Below the pieces are notes generated by a model that did no database searches, was not told where the DNA came from, and saw only the letters and a program-made list of their open reading frames with translations. The position numbers and the translations under genes were made by a program. This document shows positions 8,094 to 17,702 of a stretch of 64,000 nucleotides of DNA, in pieces. Position 1 is the stretch's first letter. Each line of letters opens with the position of its first letter. Source of the stretch: Flavobacterium gyeonganense (lineage in GTDB: Bacteria > Bacteroidota > Bacteroidia > Flavobacteriales > Flavobacteriaceae); assembly GCF_029625295.1 (NCBI RefSeq), contig NZ_CP121112.1, positions 62,001-126,000 of the forward strand, given 5' to 3'.

Positions 8094-10710
8094 TAAAATT
8101 TAAAATTATAAGAAACACCAGGTACTATCCCAAAAATAGACAGTCTTCTGGTCTCATTTGCACCTGTATCTTCATTTGTCGCGAATGTCATAGAAGCGGC
8201 ATTTTTTCTATTGTAGATATTATAAATACTAAACACCCAGTAGCTTTGCCAGCCTTTCTTTTTATCTGGTTTAGGCGTGTAAGTAGCTGCCACGTCTAAG
8301 TGATGGAAAAGCGGCAGTCTGTTTTCATTTCTCAATGAAAAATTCGGGATTTTGATACCGCCAAACTCATAATACCCATTTGCATACGTTACCGGCTGAC
8401 CCGACTGTAATGAAAAATTGGCATTAAAAGACCATTTTGGGCTGTACAGATAACTACCCACAATATTTAGATTATGTAATTTGTCGTATCCTGACAAATA
8501 CCAGTCCCCATTTGCTATTCCTGGCTCCTGAGGTGTTCTTCCCGGAGTTTTTTGTTCTGCTCTTGACAATGTATAAGAAACCCATCCGGTCAACTTGCCT
8601 GTATTTTTTCTGAATAATAATTCCATACCATAAGACCTGGCTTTACCATTCAGTATAACCTGTTCAATATTATTATTTGCCAGTATATCTGCACCGTCTA
8701 TATAGTCAATTCTGTTTTGAATGTTTTTGTAAAACAACTCCCCTTCTAAAGAATAATCTTTATCTCTGAAATTCCTGAAATACCCAAGCGCATATTGGTC
8801 CAGAAGCTGCGGTTTAGTAAAAGGTCCGCTTGGTGTCCATATACTCATTGGCAATGGTGACTGGGTATTGGATAAAATATGAATATATTGTGCCATTCTG
8901 TTATAACTTGCTTTTACAGAAGTATTGTCATTAAAAGCATATGATAATGCAGCACGAGGTTCTAAATTATTAAATTTACTTATGGTTTCTCCGCTTCTAT
9001 ATGATATACTTCCTGTAGGAGTTCCATCTTCGTAAATTTTATACAGCGGATTGTAAACAACTGCCTGTCCGTTTTCATAAGTACTGATTTCCTCTCCTCC
9101 TAAACGGTAAAACATACTGTAACGAAGTCCGTAACGAAGATTCAGTTTCTCTGTAATCTGATGTTCGAAATCAAGATAAGCAGACGATTCCAGAGCATAT
9201 TTTTTATCCAGCTGTTTATAATTAAACTGCGAATCCGGACTTGTTGGCTGCACTCTTCCCGGGTTAAAATCATAATATTGGCTATCAATTCCGTAGTTTA
9301 GCTTAAGCTTTTCATATACAGTATGATTCCAGTTATATTTAAAACCATAGCTTTTTATGGTATTGTCCCATTCAAAATTTTCAGCTGAAATCCCAAGATT
9401 AAAATTATAATCACTGTAAAAAACAGATAAATTAGTATTTAAGTTTTCTGAAAAATTATGCTTCCAGCTTAAGATCGCCATTCTATTTCCGTAAGTACTG
9501 GAAAAGCGATCATTGATATCAAAAACATCGTTTCCAAAGTAACCGGAAAACGCCAGCGTATTATTTGCGCCAAGACGATAATTTAATTTAGCATTAATAT
9601 CATAAAACATAGCTGAATTATTATTATCAGCGAGCTTTAAAAATAAATGGGCATATGAGGTTCTCGCTCCCAAAACAAAAGAACCTTTTTCTTTTTTAAT
9701 TGGACCCTGTACCAAAAGGCGGCTTGATATTAAACCAATTCCTCCGTTGACTTTGTAATTTTCAAAATCACCCGTTAATTGACTTACATCAAGGACAGAA
9801 GAAACCCTTCCACCAAATTTAGAAGGAATTCCCCCTTTGTATAAATCAAGTCCGTTAATCACATCTGCATTGAAAACAGAGAAAAAACCAAACATGTGAG
9901 AGTCACCATAAACAGGAGCCCCGTCCAACAGAATTAAATTCTGGTCAGCGGCACCTCCACGGACATTAAAACCTGAAGAAAGCTCGCCGGCATTTGTAAC
10001 TCCCGGTAATGTCAATATCGATTTTAAAGGATCCGGCTCTCCCATAGCAGCCGGAATTCTTTTAATTTCCTCCATTGTAAGTTTATTGACACTCATCTGC
10101 GTATTTCTCACATCAACTGCTTTTGAGTTGGTAATAATCACCTGTTCCAGCTGCTGACTGTCTGCGTTCATAATAAAGTTTATTCTTTCATCATCAGAAA
10201 TTGTTATTAGTTTTTCTCCATTTTTAAAGCCAACATAACTAACGATAACCGTATAAGTCCCTTTATTCAATTCTAATGAAAACATTCCGTTTCCATCTGT
10301 TGTAACACCTGTTTCAAGTTCTTTAATAAAAATATTGGCGCCAATAACAGGCTCTTTATTCTCATCTAAAACCTGTCCGGTTAACTTGCTTTTTTTTTGG
10401 CCGTAGCGGGTTTACTATTTTTTTGCTTTACGAAAATATTATTGCCGACAATAGAAAACTGAATCGAATTATTTTTGTTAAGCTCATTAATAAGTGCTTT
10501 TATTTCGATATTTTTATAAGTATGTTTTTGATCAAAATACTTTTGACTGGTATTAATCTGATCTGTAAAAGCAAACTTAAAATCTGTTTGGCTCTCAATT
10601 TGCTTAAAGACTTCTTTTAATGTCATATTTTGATCTACTGTTACTGTAATTGTTTGGGAGTAGATACATAAACTGAATAAAAAAAAGCACGTTGAAATTA
10701 TATGCTTCAT
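8093..10710 (-). CDS. TonB-dependent receptor with STN and carboxypeptidase-like domains, frame broken at a 9-base homopolymer
   Basis: Two frames make one receptor. 10710-10381 encodes a signal peptide (MKHIISTCFFLFSLCIYSQ) and an STN domain, ending KKKAS-stop. The other frame continues through the carboxypeptidase-regulatory-like domain (KLTGQVLDENKEPVIGANI, then VTTDGNGMFSLEL), the plug (FNVRGGAADQNLILLDGAPV) and the beta-barrel, ending in YNFKF. The break is at nine Ts on the plus strand (10390-10398). A tenth base, or a -1 shift on the A run of the mRNA, joins the frames exactly as KKKSKLTGQ. Total length is about 870 residues, normal for a FecIR-linked receptor. It is probably one gene with an assembly error, or one using slippage; a true pseudogene is less likely because both parts are otherwise intact. 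Confidence 0.85.
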
Positions 10711-10812
10711 GAATTTTTGTATTTTTGAATTATTATTAAATGGGATAGCTCTATACTATCCTGACTATGAGGAGGATGTTTAGTTTCGCGGCTAGTGCAT
10801 CCTTTTTCTTTT

Positions 10813-11655
10813 CTATCGAAAAGTAATCTGTTTTAAATCTTCATTTATTTCAAAGTTTAGGTTATACATTTCTGATATTAATTGTACAATTGTTTTTAAA
10901 TCTTCTTTTTTATTGATTCGGATTGTAATCCTTTGATTATCGTATTGTTCAGGAATAATCATTTTATAGCCATAATTTGCCATTATATAATCACTTACAG
11001 CGCTTAATTTTTCGTTTTCAAAATCTGCAAACCTGTTAAATTCTAAAACTTTAGCAACATTTTTTCCATAAATAAATTTTTCTCCCGGTTTAAGTATCCA
11101 TTTCTTGTCCTGGTCTTTTATACTCATTTGGACACTTCCTTCGTATAGGAAAACCGTCACTCCTTTTTGTACATTTCCCTGAACCGTAAAACAAGTCCCT
11201 AACACAGTAGTTGTTGTTTCATTGCAAAAAACCTGAAACGGATATTTTTTGTCTTTTTTGACTTTAAAATAAGCTTCTCCTTCTACTACAATCTTTCTGT
11301 TGGTTTCAAAATTATTGGCATAAGTAATTTTAGAATCCGGATTAAGCTCTACGCTCGAACTATCTGGCAGCCCAACTATTTTTATTGTAGAAGTCGTATT
11401 TTCAATTGTATTTGAAGTAAGGTAAAAAGTATCCTGTAATGGACTTCTGTTAAGATAAATACCAGTTCCTGTCAACATACAAATGATAATTGCTGCTGCT
11501 GCCATATAGCGCCAAATTTTAATCTTTGGTTTTTTAGCAGCAAAGGTTTTAGACTGGAATTTTTCCCACGAAGCTTCTTTTTCATCATCTGAGTACGAAA
11601 AAGGAGTTTCATTCCATAATTTTTCAAATTCCTTATCCAGTTTTTCTTTATCCAT
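10813..11655 (-). CDS. FecR-family anti-sigma factor
   Basis: A 280-residue protein. An N-terminal cytoplasmic region with SWEKFQ is followed by one membrane helix (about 48-66, MAAAAIIICMLTGTGIYL), then the periplasmic FecR domain (IKIVGLPDSSSVELNPDSKITY, VEGEAYFKVKKD) and a C-terminal STN-like region. In FecI-FecR systems this protein senses the state of a TonB-dependent receptor through the receptor's STN domain and controls the sigma factor. The receptor (8093-10710) does have an STN domain, which matches. It follows a small gene by five bases. Confidence 0.9.
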   Translation of the reverse strand: MDKEKLDKEFEKLWNETPFSYSDDEKEASWEKFQSKTFAAKKPKIKIWRYMAAAAIIICMLTGTGIYLNRSPLQDTFYLTSNTIENTTSTIKIVGLPDSSSVELNPDSKITYANNFETNRKIVVEGEAYFKVKKDKKYPFQVFCNETTTTVLGTCFTVQGNVQKGVTVFLYEGSVQMSIKDQDKKWILKPGEKFIYGKNVAKVLEFNRFADFENEKLSAVSDYIMANYGYKMIIPEQYDNQRITIRINKKEDLKTIVQLISEMYNLNFEINEDLKQITFR

Positions 11656-11660
11656 GACTT

Positions 11661-11876
11661 TTATGGGTTAAGCTTTTTGCAATAAAATCCTTGTTTAGAA
11701 AAAACAGTATATACCATTTCCTGAATATCTCTGTTGGTTTCTATTCTAAGAATTCTTTCTCGGTTTTTAAAATCAAAATTGATAATACAATCAGAAATAA
11801 TGAATTGTAAAAGGGTTACAATCAGACTTGCATCCTTCTTTGTTCTGACATTCGTTTTATATGCTTCAATATGCAT
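11661..11876 (-). CDS. Small conserved-looking protein between sigma and anti-sigma genes
   Basis: 71 residues from ATG 11876; a TTG nine codons upstream would give 80 residues. The pattern resembles small proteins of Bacteroidota that alternate helix and strand, with INFDFKNRERILRIE in the middle and YTVFSKQGFYCKKL at the end, reminiscent of a ferredoxin-like heavy-metal-associated fold but without CxxC. It lies between the ECF sigma gene (45 bases before it) and the FecR gene (five bases after it), so it is probably expressed with them. Function unknown; coding is supported by the tight spacing and protein-like composition. Confidence 0.6.
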   Translation of the reverse strand: MHIEAYKTNVRTKKDASLIVTLLQFIISDCIINFDFKNRERILRIETNRDIQEMVYTVFSKQGFYCKKLNP

Positions 11877-11921
11877 TTTTGTTCTCGTTTTTATATATAA
11901 CAAACGAGAGCAAAAAAGTTC

Positions 11922-12443
11922 CTAATCGTTTTCGACTTTTTTTCGAATAAATTTACTGGCGAGATAAATATGATTAGCAATCGTTTTTTCAGAAAGGTCT
12001 GTTATTGCTGCAATCTCCTTATAGCTAAGGTTTTCCAGTTTATGTAAAGTAAATATTTTTTGCTGCTGCTCAGGAAGCTGATTTATGAAAGTTTGTAGTT
12101 TTTCCTGCCTTTCTTCAAAAATTCCTGTTTCAGTATCTTCCTGCTCTGGGTGAAATTGTGAAGGATCGAGCTGGATGATTTTATTTTCGCGGTTAACGTG
12201 ATTAATTATAATGTTTTTGCATATTGTAAACAATTGTTTATCAAATAAAACATCTTCATTAAGTAATGCTCTTTTATCATACAATCTTAAAAAAGTCTCC
12301 TGAAGAAAGTCCTGTGGAGTAAGGACAGTAAAATTAAATCTTTTGGCAATGTTTATCAATTTATCGTAGTAATTTAAATAAGCCTGTTTAAAAGCAGCTT
12401 CATTGCCTTTTTTTAAACTTAATATAAACTCTCTGTTGTCCAT
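11922..12443 (-). CDS. RNA polymerase ECF sigma-70 factor
   Basis: A 173-residue protein with sigma region 2 (FKQAYLNYYDKLINIAKRF, then PQDFLQETFLRLYDKR) and region 4 (INQLPEQQQKIFTLHKLENL, then SYKEIAAITDLSEKTIANHI). It lacks region 3, as is normal for ECF sigmas. It is the first gene of a unit with an anti-sigma factor, an STN-type TonB receptor and a DUF4249 lipoprotein. By the FecI paradigm it directs transcription of the receptor genes when the receptor is engaged. No iron or siderophore-specific residues allow the ligand to be named. Confidence 0.92.
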   Translation of the reverse strand: MDNREFILSLKKGNEAAFKQAYLNYYDKLINIAKRFNFTVLTPQDFLQETFLRLYDKRALLNEDVLFDKQLFTICKNIIINHVNRENKIIQLDPSQFHPEQEDTETGIFEERQEKLQTFINQLPEQQQKIFTLHKLENLSYKEIAAITDLSEKTIANHIYLASKFIRKKVEND

Positions 12444-12975
12444 AATATAAACATGATAATAGATAACTCAATGCCTAAAATAATATTGCATTCAAATACT
12501 ATAACCTTCCGGTAATTTCGCGATATTCTCAATGAGTACAAAGAACAGAAATTTATTCTTAAAATTTATATGAAAATTAATTTTTAAGTCATTTTAAAAT
12601 ATAACTAATACTTATGTTTATCATAAACTATAGCTTTTTTTGGTCTAAAACTTAATTTTATTATATAATTTAAAAATAAAAATCCTACAATTGAATATTT
12701 TTGTACTTTTACAAAAGTTTTAAAACTAAAAATTCTTTTTAATCGTATATACAAGAAAACGATAATCTAATTAGAGAAATTCAATTCACTGAACTGTTTT
12801 TGGAAAAACATTGAATCCTATCTAGTTTCTGGTTGTCGTTTTTTTTATTCGTTAGAATCATCTCTACAGCCCTTCTCTTAGTTCCAAATTATAATAAATA
12901 ATAAAATTTGTTATTGTAGGATTAATAAATCAAATTGGATATTTATATTTACTTTATAAATTGAAATAAATTAAA
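12444..12975. other. 532-bp intergenic region between divergent genes
   Basis: Very AT-rich, no convincing ORF on either strand. It holds the promoter of the sigma-factor unit (minus) and of the gene at 12976 (plus). The only clear element is TATTTTTG at 12696-12703 on the plus strand, a TAnnTTTG match 270 bases before the next start, followed by the inverted pair ACTTTTACAAAAGT. A long leader or small RNA is possible. Confidence 0.5.
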
Positions 12976-13566
12976 TTGGATTTTTTAGAGAAAGCGTATA
13001 GCTATAATTTTGAAGGCATTACTAATGACGTTTATCAATTTCGTTTCATTAGTGCAGGCATACAGGAAATAACGAAAATTGTTTCCATCTCACCTGTAAA
13101 TAAAAAACTAAATTGGTATAGTGTAGGTTTTGGAAATCTGGAAAATCATGAAGATGCCATAACTGTTAATGATCTTGCCGAAATTAACAACAATGATTAT
13201 GATGAAGTTTTAGCTACCGTATTTATGTGCATTCTTCATTTTTTCATCTCTAATCCTGATCATACTATTTTATTTTTTGGAAACACACTTCATAAACACC
13301 GTTTGTACAAACAAAAAATTTCTTCAAATATCAACCTTCTAAAACAATATCTGGAGATTTCAGGAGGAAAGACAGAAGAACAAATAAAGCTCATAGAAAA
13401 AAAACAAACCATAACCCGAAAAGGGAGAGAACATCTCAGGACTATTAGGGAAAAAGATCTTGCATCACTTAGCAACAGTATTGAAATAAAAAGCATTGAG
13501 AAATACGACACATCCAAAACATCTGATTATCAATTTGTTTTACTTAAGTTAAAAAAGAACGTGTGA
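12976..13566 (+). CDS. DUF6934-like protein of unknown function
   Basis: A 196-residue protein starting at TTG 12976; an in-frame stop lies three codons upstream and no ATG is close, so the rare start is the only long option. It opens with an aromatic-rich beta region (YSYNFEGITNDVYQFRFIS), continues with VLATVFMCILHFF and LFFGNTLHKHRLYKQKI, and ends in a charged helix. I associate the layout with DUF6934, a family found scattered in Bacteroidota, often in accessory regions. There is no signal peptide or catalytic motif. The stop overlaps the start region of the next small gene. Family assignment is tentative. Confidence 0.6.
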   Translation: MDFLEKAYSYNFEGITNDVYQFRFISAGIQEITKIVSISPVNKKLNWYSVGFGNLENHEDAITVNDLAEINNNDYDEVLATVFMCILHFFISNPDHTILFFGNTLHKHRLYKQKISSNINLLKQYLEISGGKTEEQIKLIEKKQTITRKGREHLRTIREKDLASLSNSIEIKSIEKYDTSKTSDYQFVLLKLKKNV

Positions 13567-13589
13567 GTATTGAAATAATAAAAAAACAG

Positions 13590-13597
13590 TATATTTG
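13590..13597 (+). promoter_or_regulatory. TAnnTTTG -7 element for the small gene at 13605
   Basis: TATATTTG ends seven bases before the ATG at 13605. If used, transcription would start almost at the start codon and the mRNA would be nearly leaderless. No clear -33 TTG is seen. Confidence 0.4.
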
Positions 13598-13604
13598 TAA
13601 CATT

Positions 13605-13808
13605 ATGGCAGCAAAACAATTAAGGGATTTAGTAGAAAAACAGATAGAAAAATCTACTAACTTCTGGGCCGGTCGTCCTAAGATGACTATCCAGGAGTTA
13701 GAAGCCGTAGAGAAATTTGCAAAAGAAAAAAGTAAGCTTTTTGAAAGAGTATTTGATTCTCCCGAAAAAATAGATAAAATAAGCAAAATGCAAAATAGTA
13801 CCTTATAA
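13605..13808 (+). CDS. Small protein of unknown function
   Basis: 67 residues from ATG 13605, helical and charged: AAKQLRDLVEKQIEKSTNFW followed by MTIQELEAVEKFAKEKSKLF. A GTG at 13563 would extend it and overlap the stop of the previous gene, but a Bacteroidota -7 element sits between the two, so ATG is preferred. The pairing with a DUF6934-like gene resembles a two-gene toxin-antitoxin arrangement, but neither protein has a recognised toxin or DNA-binding motif, so this stays speculation. A strong terminator follows 20 bases later. Confidence 0.6.
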   Translation: MAAKQLRDLVEKQIEKSTNFWAGRPKMTIQELEAVEKFAKEKSKLFERVFDSPEKIDKISKMQNSTL

Positions 13809-13827
13809 TAGCATTTTATTTAAGAAC

Positions 13828-13857
13828 AAACCATCCAAGCAATTAGATGGTTTTTTT
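13828..13857 (+). terminator. Rho-independent terminator
   Basis: AAACCATC (13828-13835) pairs with GATGGTTT (13846-13853) and a T tract follows. It ends the two small genes before it. Confidence 0.85.
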
Positions 13858-13955
13858 ATGTCTTCGTATATATTTTATAATTCTGTAAGTTCTGTAAGAA
13901 ATTATATAAAGAGAAGTGTTTTTTAGTTTGTCAATTTGTAAAAACAAATGACATT

Positions 13956-14612
13956 ATGAAAACTTTTTTACGCAATAATGGTTTAGGTATCTGCTTTTTA
14001 GCATTATTTATTGTAGCATTACTTGGGCAGATAATTTTCGGTTTTAAAGAACATAATAAAGAGCTCATAGAAGAAGGCAGTACAGCCATTGAATTTTCGG
14101 CTTATCTTGTTTCCGGCCACTTTATCCAGTCTACTTTCGAAAATTGGGAAAGCGAATTTCTGCAAATGGCCTTATTTGTTGTATTTACCATTTTTCTAAT
14201 GCAGAAAAGTTCTTCTGAATCTAAAGATTTTGATAAGGAAGAAGAAGTAGACAGAGAACCATCACCCACGCGAAAAGACGCACCATGGCCTGTCAAAAAA
14301 GGAGGATTGGTTTTAAGCCTTTACAAACATTCACTTACCATTGTTTTATTTTTATTGTTTATAGCCTCATTTATAGCTCATTTTTACGGAAGTCTTAAAG
14401 ACGAGAACGAACAGCTATCACTCAAAGGGTTGCCTATGGAATCTGCATCAGATTATTTTGGGGATTCGAGGTTCTGGTTTGAATCTTTTCAGAACTGGCA
14501 AAGCGAATTTCTCTCTGTATTTGCAATTGTAGTACTTTCCGTTTATCTGCGGCAGATTGGATCATCACAATCTAAGCCTGTTGATTCTCCTAACATTGAA
14601 ACAGGCGTATAG
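13956..14612 (+). CDS. DUF6766 membrane protein
   Basis: A 218-residue protein made of two related halves. Each has a membrane helix (GICFLALFIVALLGQIIFGF; SLTIVLFLLFIASFIAHFYG), a charged outer stretch, then an FENWESEFLQ / FQNWQSEFLS motif leading into a second helix (ALFVVFTIFLMQKSS; AIVVLSVYLRQIGSS). This matches DUF6766, a four-helix inner-membrane family found next to catalase and stress genes. The internal duplication is seen directly; the function is unknown. An AATTATATAA motif lies 47 bases upstream, shared with other genes of this region. Confidence 0.8.
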   Translation: MKTFLRNNGLGICFLALFIVALLGQIIFGFKEHNKELIEEGSTAIEFSAYLVSGHFIQSTFENWESEFLQMALFVVFTIFLMQKSSSESKDFDKEEEVDREPSPTRKDAPWPVKKGGLVLSLYKHSLTIVLFLLFIASFIAHFYGSLKDENEQLSLKGLPMESASDYFGDSRFWFESFQNWQSEFLSVFAIVVLSVYLRQIGSSQSKPVDSPNIETGV

Positions 14613-14848
14613 TACATTTATTTGCCTGCATTTGAATTATTATCTAATTCCATGAGATCATTATTAATGGTAATTGTGAAATATAGTTAAGCAATTGTAT
14701 AAAATAGCCGTTTTTATATCATTTAAATTTGAAAAAAAGAGGAGAAATCTACAACATAACTCCCTGTTAATCTGGATCAACAAATAACAGATTTCCGAAA
14801 AGATCCTCCACGTTTTAATTTTAACTATGTAAAAATTCATTAATCAGT

Positions 14849-16990
14849 ATGAAAAATTTTCAAGACGACAAACAGCGAGATTTGTCTATAAACAAATCAG
14901 ACGGAACCAACAAATTCCTCACTACCGATCAGGGTGTCCGAATTAATGACGATAATAATTCTCTTAAAGCGGGCGAAAGAGGCCCTTCCTTATTAGAGGA
15001 TTTCATTTTAAGGGAAAAAATCACCCATTTTGACCATGAACGTATTCCGGAAAGAGTCGTTCACGCACGTGGCTCAGGAGCACATGGCTTTTTTGAAGTA
15101 ACCAATCCAATTCCAGAATTGACAAAAGCTGGTTTTTTAAAAGAAGCCGGAATTAAGACTCCCGTTTTTGCAAGATTTTCTACCGTTGCCGGTTCTCGCG
15201 GATCTACTGACCTTGCAAGGGATGTTAGAGGATTTGCTGTTAAATTTTACACACAGGAAGGTGTTTATGACCTCGTTGGAAACAATATTCCCGTATTTTT
15301 TATTCAGGACGCATCAAAATTCCCTGATCTCGTTCATGCAGTAAAACCTGAGCCGCACAACGAAATGCCTCAAGCCGCGTCTGCACATGACACATTTTGG
15401 GATTTTATATCTTTAATGCCGGAATCAATGCACATGATTATGTGGGCGATGTCTGATCGGGCGATTCCAAGAAGCTATCGAATGATGGAAGGCTTTGGAG
15501 TCCATACTTTCAGATTAATCAATGAAGCTGGAGAATCTACCTTTGTAAAATTCCATTGGAAACCAAAATTAGGAACCCACGCCGTAGCCTGGGATGAAGC
15601 ACAAAAAATTTCTGGTAAGAATCCGGATTTTCACAGAGAAGATTTATGGCAGGCAATAGAAATGGGTAATTTTCCTGAATGGGAACTAGGCGTCCAGGTA
15701 ATCCCATCAGAAGATGAAAACAAATATGAATTTGATTTACTTGATCCAACAAAAATTGTTCCTGAAGAATTAGTTCCGGTTACTATTGTTGGAAGAATGG
15801 TATTGAACAAAAATCCGGATAATTTCTTTGCAGAAACAGAACAGATTGCTTTTCATCCTGGACATGTTGTACCCGGAATTGATTTCTCTAATGACCCGTT
15901 GTTACAAGGAAGATTGTTTTCTTACACAGATACACAGCTTACCAGATTAGGCGGGCCAAATTTTCATGAAATTCCAATTAACAGAAGCGTTGCTCCGGTT
16001 CATAATAATCAGCGTGATGGGTTTATGCGTCAGGAAGTTAACAAAGGCCGTGTAAGTTATCATCCAAATTCACTAGGCGGAGGATGTCCGTATCAGGCTC
16101 AAATTGCAGAAGGCGGGTTTTCTAGTTTTAACGAACGTATTGAAGCACATAAGGTGAGAGAAAGAAGCGAGAGTTTTGCAGATCACTTTGGTCAGGCAAA
16201 ATTATTCTTTAACAGCCAGACCCCTGAAGAAAAAAGCCATATTGTAAAAGCGCTTCGTTTTGAACTTGGTAAAGTAGAAACTACTGCTATCAGAGTAAGA
16301 ATGTTAGGACTTCTTTCGCAAGTGGATGCAAAATTAGCTGAAAAAGTTGCATTAGGCTTAGGGGCTTCTGTACCTCCAATACCTGAATTTCCTGCTAATA
16401 AAGGAGTTTCTCCGGAAAATGAAGGCGGAAATCAGGAACCTAAAACGGTTGAATCATCTATTAGTGTATCAGAAGCATTAAGTATGGTTAAAAACCCAAC
16501 TAACTCACCTACAATCGAATCACGAAAAGTTGCCATACTTTGCTCAGACGGAGTTTCTGAGGCAGCAGTAATGAATATCAAAAGTGCCCTTAAAAAACAA
16601 GGTGCAAAAGGATGTGTGATTGCCCCACATTTAGGATCTGTTCTTACGGATGCTGATGGAGCACTTGCTGCTGAATTTAGTTTCCTAACAGCATCGTCAG
16701 TTTTATTTGATGCAGTGTATGTTCCTCACGGAATCGGACTTAATGTTTTAGCAGAAAATGATGATGCCCTGGAATATCTTAATGATGCATACAAACATTG
16801 TAAGGTTATAGGAGCTGACGGTGAAGCATCTGAATTATTGAGCGCAACCACTTTTGCAGCAAAACTAACAAATGATGATCCTGGAATTATTATTACCAGC
16901 GAAGTAGGATCTGAAGCATTTGCTCAGGAATTTATCGATGCAATGGCAATGCACCGTTTCTGGGATCGTGAACCAAATTTATATATTTAA
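14849..16990 (+). CDS. katE: Large-subunit monofunctional catalase (HPII/KatE type)
   Basis: A 713-residue haem catalase that disproportionates hydrogen peroxide. The catalytic His is in RVVHARGSGAHG, the haem-site asparagine region in YDLVGNNIPVFF, and the proximal tyrosine in RLFSYTDTQLTRLGG. The length and the C-terminal flavodoxin-like domain (about 560-713; RKVAILCSDGVSEAAVMNI) show it is the large clade-2 form, not the 480-residue form. No signal peptide, so it is cytoplasmic. The DUF892 gene follows after 17 bases, so the two are probably co-transcribed. Large catalases are typically stationary-phase or stress genes. Confidence 0.96.
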   Translation: MKNFQDDKQRDLSINKSDGTNKFLTTDQGVRINDDNNSLKAGERGPSLLEDFILREKITHFDHERIPERVVHARGSGAHGFFEVTNPIPELTKAGFLKEAGIKTPVFARFSTVAGSRGSTDLARDVRGFAVKFYTQEGVYDLVGNNIPVFFIQDASKFPDLVHAVKPEPHNEMPQAASAHDTFWDFISLMPESMHMIMWAMSDRAIPRSYRMMEGFGVHTFRLINEAGESTFVKFHWKPKLGTHAVAWDEAQKISGKNPDFHREDLWQAIEMGNFPEWELGVQVIPSEDENKYEFDLLDPTKIVPEELVPVTIVGRMVLNKNPDNFFAETEQIAFHPGHVVPGIDFSNDPLLQGRLFSYTDTQLTRLGGPNFHEIPINRSVAPVHNNQRDGFMRQEVNKGRVSYHPNSLGGGCPYQAQIAEGGFSSFNERIEAHKVRERSESFADHFGQAKLFFNSQTPEEKSHIVKALRFELGKVETTAIRVRMLGLLSQVDAKLAEKVALGLGASVPPIPEFPANKGVSPENEGGNQEPKTVESSISVSEALSMVKNPTNSPTIESRKVAILCSDGVSEAAVMNIKSALKKQGAKGCVIAPHLGSVLTDADGALAAEFSFLTASSVLFDAVYVPHGIGLNVLAENDDALEYLNDAYKHCKVIGADGEASELLSATTFAAKLTNDDPGIIITSEVGSEAFAQEFIDAMAMHRFWDREPNLYI

Positions 16991-17007
16991 TTTAAAAAAA
17001 AATAACC

Positions 17008-17607
17008 ATGAAAAATTCAGAAAAACAGGGTCAGACAAATGCGCCCCAAGGAAAAGCAACTGAAACAAAAGCTATAAAAAATAATGACAAAACCAACATT
17101 GTAGCGCCAGCTCCTGATGCTGCAACCGAATTAAAAGAACTTTTTGTTGACAGTCTGAAAGATATTTACTGGGCAGAGAACGCACTTGTTGGCGCATTGC
17201 CAAAAATGGCTGCTAATGCGAGTTCTCCTGGACTTGGAAGCGCAATTTTAGAACATCTTGACATAACTCAGCTTCAGGTAGAAAGGCTGAAACAAGTTTT
17301 CGACCTTTTAGGCGAAAAAGCCGAAGGAAAAAAATGCGAAGCTATGGCCGGATTACTCAAAGAAGGCGAAAGTATTCTTGAAGAAACAACCCCGGGACCT
17401 GTTAGGGATGCTGGTATTATTGCTGCTTCCCAAAAAATTGAACATTATGAAATCGCTACATACGGAACGTTGGTTGCTTTTGCAAAAACACTGGGCGAAA
17501 ATGATGCTGCAAAACTATTAACACAAACACTTGCAGAAGAAAAAGAGGCAGATTGCATACTTAACGATGTTGCTTTGAATGTCGTAAATATGGTAGCAGC
17601 TGAGTAA
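17008..17607 (+). CDS. DUF892 ferritin-like protein (YciE family)
   Basis: A 199-residue protein. After a 40-residue charged N-terminal tail comes the YciE fold: LKELFVDSLKDIYWAENALV, then LEHLDITQLQVERLKQVF, KIEHYEIATYGTLVAFAKT and AEEKEADCIL, with the Glu and His residues expected for a di-metal four-helix bundle. Members are stress-induced ferritin-like proteins of uncertain biochemistry. It is the second gene of the catalase transcript and is followed by a strong terminator, which supports an oxidative-stress role. Confidence 0.9.
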   Translation: MKNSEKQGQTNAPQGKATETKAIKNNDKTNIVAPAPDAATELKELFVDSLKDIYWAENALVGALPKMAANASSPGLGSAILEHLDITQLQVERLKQVFDLLGEKAEGKKCEAMAGLLKEGESILEETTPGPVRDAGIIAASQKIEHYEIATYGTLVAFAKTLGENDAAKLLTQTLAEEKEADCILNDVALNVVNMVAAE

Positions 17608-17650
17608 TACTATTTTTTTAAATTATATTTAATATCTATTTATTAGAAAA

Positions 17651-17677
17651 ACATCTGTTATACGACAGATGTTTTTT
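17651..17677 (+). terminator. Rho-independent terminator of the catalase/DUF892 unit
   Basis: ACATCTGT (17651-17658) and ACAGATGT (17665-17672) form a perfect 8-bp stem with loop TATACG and a following T run. Confidence 0.9.
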
Positions 17678-17702
17678 GTATTATTATAATTTGTTTTTTA
17701 TT

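Noticed and set aside
13563..13604. GTG 13563 as start of the small gene, overlapping the previous stop
   Set aside because: A TAnnTTTG element lies between it and ATG 13605, and the extra residues look non-conserved.
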